A stretch of 64,000 nt of DNA from Bradyrhizobium manausense (lineage in GTDB: Bacteria; Pseudomonadota; Alphaproteobacteria; Rhizobiales; Xanthobacteraceae), in the NCBI RefSeq assembly GCF_018130615.1, contig NZ_JAFCKB010000015.1:124001-188000 (forward strand), given 5' to 3'. This document shows, piece by piece, positions 58,934 through 64,000 of the stretch; positions within the stretch are counted from its first letter, which is position 1; each line of letters starts with the position of its first letter. The position numbers and the translations under genes are program-made. The notes beneath the pieces are model-generated. The model made no database searches. It saw only the letters and a program-made list of their open reading frames with translations, and had not been told where the DNA came from.

Positions 58934-59674
58934 ATGCCCATGGGCGTGAATTACGAACTGAAGGATGGCGTGGCGCGGATCGTGCTCGACGACGGCAAGG
59001 TGAATGTGATGTCGACGACGATGCTGGACGAGATTGGAGCCGCCTTCGACCGTGCCGAGAAGGAAGCCGAAATCGTGGTGCTGTGCTCGGCGCGGCCGGG
59101 CATCTTCTCCGCCGGTTTCGACCTGAAGGTGTTCGCCGCGGGCGATGCCGCAAAGAGCCTGGACATGGTCCGGGCCGGCGCCGAGCTGGCGCTGCAGCTG
59201 ATGTCGTTTCCGCATCCCATCATCGGCGTGATGGAAGGCCACGCCTTTCCGATGGGGACCTTTCTGCTGCTCGCCTGCGACGTCAGGCTGGGCGCGCGCG
59301 GGCCGCACCGGATGGGGCTGAACGAGGTTGCGATCGGAATCGCGCCACCGAGTTTCGCCATCGAGCTCGCACGCAGCCGCCTGCATCCGGCCTGGCTCAG
59401 CCGCACCGCAGCGCTGGGCGAGATGTACGAGCCCGACGAGGCGCTGACGGCCGGCTTTCTCGATCGCGTGGTTGCGCCGGAGGCGATCGATCGCACACTC
59501 GAGGAGACCATCGCCGCGCTGCGCGCCATCCACAAACCGTCGCACGCGACCGCCAAGAGGCGGTTGCGTCAGCCGGCCATGGACGCCATCCGCGTGGCGA
59601 TCGACCGCGAATTGACCATGGCTGCCTACGAGGCGAGCAACCGGGCACGAACCGCGGTTGCAATGCCGGGATAG
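58934..59674 (+). CDS. Enoyl-CoA hydratase/isomerase family protein (crotonase fold)
   Basis: A 246-residue crotonase-fold protein. Oxyanion-hole stretches: SARPGIFSAGFDLKVF and MEGHAFPMGTFLLLACDVRL. The Glu carried in the family GGGCELAMMCD position is Phe here (MGTFLLLACD), while the second Glu (GLNEVAIG) is kept. So a standard hydratase mechanism is doubtful; an isomerase or other crotonase activity is more likely. The ATG at 58934 follows CAGGGAGATCAAG. The TetR gene lies opposite and an acyl-CoA-synthetase-like gene is 740 bases downstream. Confidence 0.85.
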   Translation: MPMGVNYELKDGVARIVLDDGKVNVMSTTMLDEIGAAFDRAEKEAEIVVLCSARPGIFSAGFDLKVFAAGDAAKSLDMVRAGAELALQLMSFPHPIIGVMEGHAFPMGTFLLLACDVRLGARGPHRMGLNEVAIGIAPPSFAIELARSRLHPAWLSRTAALGEMYEPDEALTAGFLDRVVAPEAIDRTLEETIAALRAIHKPSHATAKRRLRQPAMDAIRVAIDRELTMAAYEASNRARTAVAMPG

Positions 59675-59747
59675 GGCCCCCGCTCTCTGTGCGGAAAACG
59701 CCCGGCCGATCTGGCGCAGTTTCTCGGAACCGTGTTAGATCGGTTGT

Positions 59748-60383
59748 ATGAGCACATGCAGCGTGAATGTCGTCGCCCACCCCCTGGTCCAGCACAAGCT
59801 TTCCCTGATGCGGGAGAAGGACCGCTCGACCAAGAGCTTTCGCGAGATCCTGAACGAGATCGGGATGCTGCTCGGCTACGAGGTGACGCGCGACCTGCCG
59901 CTAGAGCTGGTCGAGATCGAGACACCGATCTCGCCGATGCAGGCGCCGAAGATCGCCGGCAAGAAGCTCACGCTGGCGCCGATCCTGCGCGCCGGCGTTG
60001 GCTTCCTCGACGGCATGCTGGCACTGATGCCCTCGGCCCGTATCGCCCATATCGGGCTCTACCGCGACCCCGAGACATTGCAGGCCGTGGAATACTACTT
60101 CAAGGCGCCGCAGGACCTGTCCGACCGCACCGTCATCCTGATGGACCCGATGCTGGCGACCGGCAATTCGGCCTGCGCCGGAGCGTCGCTGCTCAAGGAC
60201 CGCGGCGCCCGCGACATCCGCTTCGTCTGTCTCCTGGCCGCGCCGGAGGGCATCGCCCAATTCCAGAGCGAGCATCCCGACGTGCCGATCTGGACCGCCG
60301 CAATCGACGAGTGCCTGAACGATCACGGCTACATTGTGCCGGGTCTCGGCGATGCCGGCGACCGGATGTTCGGCACCAAGTAG
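59748..60383 (+). CDS. upp: Uracil phosphoribosyltransferase
   Basis: A 211-residue pyrimidine salvage enzyme (uracil + PRPP to UMP). Motifs: [34 protein letters not shown], the PRPP loop [14 protein letters not shown] and [17 protein letters not shown] at the C-terminus. The length is normal. It stands alone between the crotonase and the AMP-binding gene, with 33 bases to the latter. Confidence 0.96.
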   Translation: MSTCSVNVVAHPLVQHKLSLMREKDRSTKSFREILNEIGMLLGYEVTRDLPLELVEIETPISPMQAPKIAGKKLTLAPILRAGVGFLDGMLALMPSARIAHIGLYRDPETLQAVEYYFKAPQDLSDRTVILMDPMLATGNSACAGASLLKDRGARDIRFVCLLAAPEGIAQFQSEHPDVPIWTAAIDECLNDHGYIVPGLGDAGDRMFGTK

Positions 60384-60416
60384 ACAGGTCTGCGCGATCG
60401 GGCTACTCCGGTTGTC

Positions 60417-61985
60417 ATGGACGCCGACGATGTTTCACTGCAATCGTTGACCGGGACGGAGATCTCCGCCGATCCCGCCTTTGTGTTCGACGGCGTGCCC
60501 GTCTCGCGCGCGGAGTTTGTGGGGAAGGTCGAGCAGACCACGGCCTGGCTTGCCGCGCAGGATATCGGCAAGGGCGACGTTGTCGCGGTCTGGCTGGTCA
60601 ATCGGATCGAATGGATCGCGCTCCTGTTTGCGGCGGCCCGGCTAGGTGCGATCGTTGCCGCCCTCAACACGCGCTATCGCAGCGCGGAAGTCGCGCACCT
60701 CCTGAGACTGTCTGGCGCGAAGCTGCTGGTGGTCGAGGCGGCGTTCCGCTCGATCGATTTCGCCGCCATTCTTGCTGACATCGCCAGGGACGAGGTGCCC
60801 GCGCTGAAGAAGCTCGCGGTGGTCGGCGCCGGTGCGATCCCGGCGCAATGGCCCTGCATACGCTTCGATGCGTTCGACAAGCCCTACCCGCCGGCTCCTT
60901 CTCAGGACGATATCGATCTGCCGCTGCTGCTCTACACCACGTCGGGCACGACCAACGGTCCGAAGCTGGTCGCGCATTCGCAGCGAACGCTGGCAACCCA
61001 TGCCAACGCCGTTGCCAAGGCGCTCCGGCTTTCTCCACAGCGTCACGCGCTGCTGGCAATGCTGCCGTTCTGCGGCACCTTCGGCATGACGAGCCTGCTC
61101 GGCTTCATCGCCGCCGGCGCGGCCGTTCATGTGCTCGACGCCTTCGAGGCGGCGCCGGCCCTGAAGATCCTCAGCGCGCACAAGATCACGCACGCCTTCG
61201 GCTCCGACGAGATGTTCCGCCGCATCCTCGCGCTGACCGACGCGCCGCGGCCCTTTCCGCATCTCGAAATCTGCGGCTTCGCCGCATTCCAGCCCGGCTG
61301 GCGCGAACTGGCTGCGGAGGCCGAGGCGCGCGGCCTGCCGCTGTTCGGCCTCTACGGCTCGAGCGAGGTGCAGGCGCTGTTCTCGATCGCCCGCGCCAGC
61401 GACGCCTTTGCCGATCGCATCGAGGGCGGCGGCTGGCCGATGTCTCCCGAAGCGAAGGTCCGCGTGCGCGACACCGAGACCGGGGAGCTTGCGGCGCAAG
61501 GCACCTCCGGCGAGATCGAGATCAGCGCGCCGTCGCGCTTCCTCGGCTATTTCAATAATGCCGATGCGACGCGCGCTGCGATCACCGCGGACGGCTTCTT
61601 TCGCACCGGCGATATCGGCAGGCTGCGCGGCGGCGCCTTCGTCTATGAAACCCGCGCCGGCGACGCCATGCGGCTCGGTGGCTTCCTGGTCGCGCCCGGG
61701 GAGATCGAGGACGAACTCAAGGCTTATGCCGGCGTCGCCGATGCCCAGGTCGTCGCGGTCGATCTGAAGGGCCAGGCGCGCTGCGTCGCCTTTGTCATTC
61801 CGGCCGGGACTCCGCCGCGACAGGAGGTGCTGACGGCGCGCCTGCGCGAGCGGCTAGCCAGCTACAAGGTTCCCGCGAGGATCTATGTCGTGGACGCCTT
61901 CCCCGTCACCGACAGCGCCAATGGCGTCAAGATCCAGCGCGCAAAGCTCCGCGCCATGGCGATGGAACGGATCGCGGCCGAATAG
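60417..61985 (+). CDS. AMP-binding acyl-CoA synthetase-like protein
   Basis: A 522-residue adenylate-forming enzyme (ANL superfamily) that activates a carboxylic acid with ATP, probably as acyl-CoA. Motifs: P-loop LYTTSGTTNGPKLVAHS, GLYGSSEVQALFS (A5), FFRTGDIGRLRGGAF (A7/A8) and the C-terminal Lys in VTDSANGVKIQRAKLR. The substrate cannot be read from the pocket. Proximity to the crotonase and TetR genes suggests a fatty or aromatic acid route (inference). Confidence 0.88.
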   Translation: MDADDVSLQSLTGTEISADPAFVFDGVPVSRAEFVGKVEQTTAWLAAQDIGKGDVVAVWLVNRIEWIALLFAAARLGAIVAALNTRYRSAEVAHLLRLSGAKLLVVEAAFRSIDFAAILADIARDEVPALKKLAVVGAGAIPAQWPCIRFDAFDKPYPPAPSQDDIDLPLLLYTTSGTTNGPKLVAHSQRTLATHANAVAKALRLSPQRHALLAMLPFCGTFGMTSLLGFIAAGAAVHVLDAFEAAPALKILSAHKITHAFGSDEMFRRILALTDAPRPFPHLEICGFAAFQPGWRELAAEAEARGLPLFGLYGSSEVQALFSIARASDAFADRIEGGGWPMSPEAKVRVRDTETGELAAQGTSGEIEISAPSRFLGYFNNADATRAAITADGFFRTGDIGRLRGGAFVYETRAGDAMRLGGFLVAPGEIEDELKAYAGVADAQVVAVDLKGQARCVAFVIPAGTPPRQEVLTARLRERLASYKVPARIYVVDAFPVTDSANGVKIQRAKLRAMAMERIAAE

Positions 61986-61992
61986 GCCTCGG

Positions 61993-62904
61993 CTATTTCA
62001 GGTAGCTCGCGAGATTCATGCTGAGAATCTTGGACATCGCCGAATAGGAGGCCGTGAGCTGTGCCTGGTAGGTCGAGAGCTGCGCGGTGATGGCGGCGAC
62101 ATCGACGCCGGTGAGGTCGTTCGACAGGCTTTCGGCATAGCTCTTGTAGTCGGTCTGGCGTGCACTTGCCGCCTCGATCGAAGACGCGGAAGCTGAGAGT
62201 TTTGCCTGCACCGCCGCGGTATCGTCGAGCGCCGTGCCGGCGAGATCGAGCGCGCTGGAAATGTCCGAGGATGACAGCGAGGTGCTGTTGGCCACGAACT
62301 TCAGCACGCGCATCACTTCCTCGAACGCCGAATTATCCGCCGTGACGCCGTACGAAACGGTGTTGTCGGTGGCGACACGCACCGACGCAATCTCGTCATC
62401 GCCCTGGTAGTAGCTGGCATCCGCCGTGGTGGTCGAACCCGTGCCCGACGAAAAGCTGGTGAGGTCCACCGGCGCCGTGTCGGTCTTGCCGCCGGCAAAG
62501 ACATACTGGCCGTCATATTGCGTGTTCATCAGCGAGCCCATTTCCTGGAGCATCTGCTGGGCTGAAGAGATCACCGAGGTTGTCTCGGTCGAGCTTCCGG
62601 TCGAGGCGGCGCTAAGCTGGGAGCGAAGCTGCGTGATGATGTCCGTCATCGACCCGACGGCCGAATACATCACCTGCAGCTTGCTGTCGGCGAGCGTGGC
62701 CGCATCGATATAGGACTGCGCGCGCATCACCGACACCTGGAGATTGACGACATGCTGCGCATTCGAGCCGTAGCCGCCGAAATCGGTCGAGACCACGCCG
62801 GAGGATTCCTGGACCTGCTCGTTGGCCATCACCGACTCCACGCGCATCGCATCGGCGATCATCTTGCTCGACTGGGCGAACGTGGCGATCCGCATCGCGA
62901 CCAT
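61993..62904 (-). CDS. flgL: Flagellar hook-associated protein 3
   Basis: A 303-residue flagellin-like junction protein linking hook and filament. The N-terminal helix stretch is FAQSSKMIADAMRVESVMAN, and the C-terminal stretch AITAQLSTYQAQLTASYSAM packs with it. The middle is Ser/Thr/Asp-rich. Start ATG at 62904; ATG at 62895 (MRIATFAQ) is an alternative. It is 18 bases downstream of flgK. Confidence 0.88.
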   Translation of the reverse strand: MVAMRIATFAQSSKMIADAMRVESVMANEQVQESSGVVSTDFGGYGSNAQHVVNLQVSVMRAQSYIDAATLADSKLQVMYSAVGSMTDIITQLRSQLSAASTGSSTETTSVISSAQQMLQEMGSLMNTQYDGQYVFAGGKTDTAPVDLTSFSSGTGSTTTADASYYQGDDEIASVRVATDNTVSYGVTADNSAFEEVMRVLKFVANSTSLSSSDISSALDLAGTALDDTAAVQAKLSASASSIEAASARQTDYKSYAESLSNDLTGVDVAAITAQLSTYQAQLTASYSAMSKILSMNLASYLK

Positions 62905-62922
62905 GGTTGTGCTCCCCGCGCC

Positions 62923-64000
62923 CTACGACGACTGCACGGCGGAGATGAGCGCCGAGTACATCGCGTTGATCGCCGAGATCAGCGCCGAGGCCGCCGAATA
63001 CTGGTTCTGAAGCGTGCTCAGATTGGCTGATTCCTCGTCGAGGTTGACGCCCGACTGCGACGACAGCGAGCTCGCATAGGTCGATTGCGCCGTCTCCTTG
63101 GCGGTGTAGTTGGTGGACGCCTGCGAGGATTTGCTCGCGACGTCGGCCACGATGGTCGAAGCATAGTCGGCAAAGGAACCGGTGGTGGCGGCGAGCCCTC
63201 CGGTGGACGAGAATGTCCGGGAGGCCGTCAATGCGCTATAGAACGCATTGACCGTGGTCGCCGATCCCGATGTCAGAACACTGCTGCCGACCGTAAGGCT
63301 CGACGAGGAATCCAGCGTGGCGAGCTGGAGTTCGTTGGTGCCTGACAGGATGCTGCCGTTGACCGCGATATCCGACGCGCTCGTTCCGCTCACGAGGTCG
63401 TTGAGGCCGAAATAGTCCGAAAATCCCTCGCTCGAACTTCCCATCGAGCTCGTCATCTCGTTGATGGCGACGCCATTGCCCGAGCCGGTCGCGGTGATCG
63501 AGAGATGGCCGTTTGAATCGATCGATGCCGACATCCCTGAAATGCCGTTGATGGCGGTGACGAGATCCCCGACCGTGGAGTAGGACGACAGGTCGAGATC
63601 GCTGTAGGAAACCAGATTTCCGCTCTGGTCGGTGACAGCAAGGCGTACCGTGCCGGTGGCGGACAGCGCCGTGCCGCTGGTCACGCTGGTCGTGCCGGTC
63701 AGGGTGGTCGGCGCCGGCACCGAGGAGGCGCTGTTCGAGACGGTGTTGATCACAGAGGCAAGCTGGGTTGCGAGCTGGTCGAGCTGGGACTGTGCCGCCG
63801 GCAGAGTCTTGTCGCGGAGCGTGATCAGCGCGCCAATGCTGCCGCCGGTGATCTGGGAGGTGATATCGACGCCGTTCACCGTGATCGCGCTGAAGCCGCT
63901 CGATGAGGACCCCGCCGTGTAGGTCGTCGACGACGACACATTCGCTGCGGCGGTATAGCTGATCTTGTGGGCGGAAGAGTCGACCAGCGCCTGCCCGGTC
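62923..64000 (-). CDS. flgK: Flagellar hook-associated protein 1, C-terminal part (5' end outside window)
   Basis: The last ~358 residues of FlgK, open to the window edge. The C-terminal family stretch is GVNLDEESANLSTLQNQYS followed by a conserved AMYSALISAVQSS-like end, and a flexible Ser/Thr-rich outer domain precedes. FlgK caps the hook and joins FlgL; the two form one operon. The N-terminal helix and start are not visible. Confidence 0.88.
   Translation of the reverse strand, partial: TGQALVDSSAHKISYTAAANVSSSTTYTAGSSSSGFSAITVNGVDITSQITGGSIGALITLRDKTLPAAQSQLDQLATQLASVINTVSNSASSVPAPTTLTGTTSVTSGTALSATGTVRLAVTDQSGNLVSYSDLDLSSYSTVGDLVTAINGISGMSASIDSNGHLSITATGSGNGVAINEMTSSMGSSSEGFSDYFGLNDLVSGTSASDIAVNGSILSGTNELQLATLDSSSSLTVGSSVLTSGSATTVNAFYSALTASRTFSSTGGLAATTGSFADYASTIVADVASKSSQASTNYTAKETAQSTYASSLSSQSGVNLDEESANLSTLQNQYSAASALISAINAMYSALISAVQSS

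Overview
The window is a GC-rich alphaproteobacterial chromosome segment, most likely from Bradyrhizobium or a close Nitrobacteraceae relative (inference). The signs are a fused transaldolase/glucose-6-phosphate isomerase, general-stress (EcfG-type, GGAAC-N16/17-xGTT) promoters, a PHA-system protein, a LigD/Ku pair and short GC-rich palindromic repeats between genes. Genes are dense, many overlap by ATGA or GTGA, and both window ends cut genes (a prolyl aminopeptidase on the left, flgK on the right).

Layout. 0-6.4 kb: prolyl aminopeptidase, a small alpha-beta-barrel protein, then a three-gene 2-oxoacid:acceptor oxidoreductase operon (flavoprotein/diferredoxin subunit, KorA, KorB). 6.4-12.2 kb: small envelope and hypothetical genes, including a cyclase fused to a formylglycine-enzyme-like domain, and an ArsR/AHSA1 operon with two clear operator dyads. 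12.4-17.2 kb: prkA-yeaH-spoVR stress operon on the minus strand, with a perfect EcfG-type promoter. 18.1-25.7 kb: pentose-phosphate operon tal-pgi, gnd, zwf, pgl, gntK and a HAD phosphatase. 25.8-43.8 kb: a large alpha-glucan/trehalose island. malQ and a GH15 hydrolase run leftward; glgE-like, treS-maltokinase, glgB, glgX, treZ and treY run rightward.

43.8-48.3 kb: a PHA-system protein, a DUF3309 micro membrane protein, and divergent ligD and ku (bacterial end joining) that share a two-way EcfG-type promoter. 48.4-56.8 kb: complete kdp potassium system on the minus strand, with kdpF and two further micro membrane ORFs ahead of kdpA, and a 99-bp inverted-repeat element between kdpB and kdpC that has a near-identical opposite copy after kdpE. 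57-58.3 kb: a foldback element and three small genes of unknown function. 58.3-64 kb: TetR regulator, crotonase-family protein, upp, an acyl-CoA-synthetase-like enzyme, flgL and the C-terminal part of flgK.

How it works together. The pentose-phosphate operon supplies NADPH and handles gluconate. The glucan island remodels glycogen and makes trehalose by TreY-TreZ and TreS. Several stress functions (PrkA, MalQ, Ku, LigD, DUF3309) carry the same promoter signature, so desiccation/osmotic stress, DNA repair and carbon storage appear co-regulated. The strongest anomaly is the GlgE homologue: it keeps the fold and the nucleophile but has Lys where the catalytic acid/base Glu should be, and has lost the Arg near the nucleophile and the Lys-Tyr phosphate-binding segment. 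It is therefore probably not an ordinary maltosyltransferase. No CRISPR array, rRNA, tRNA, prophage or intact insertion sequence was recognised.
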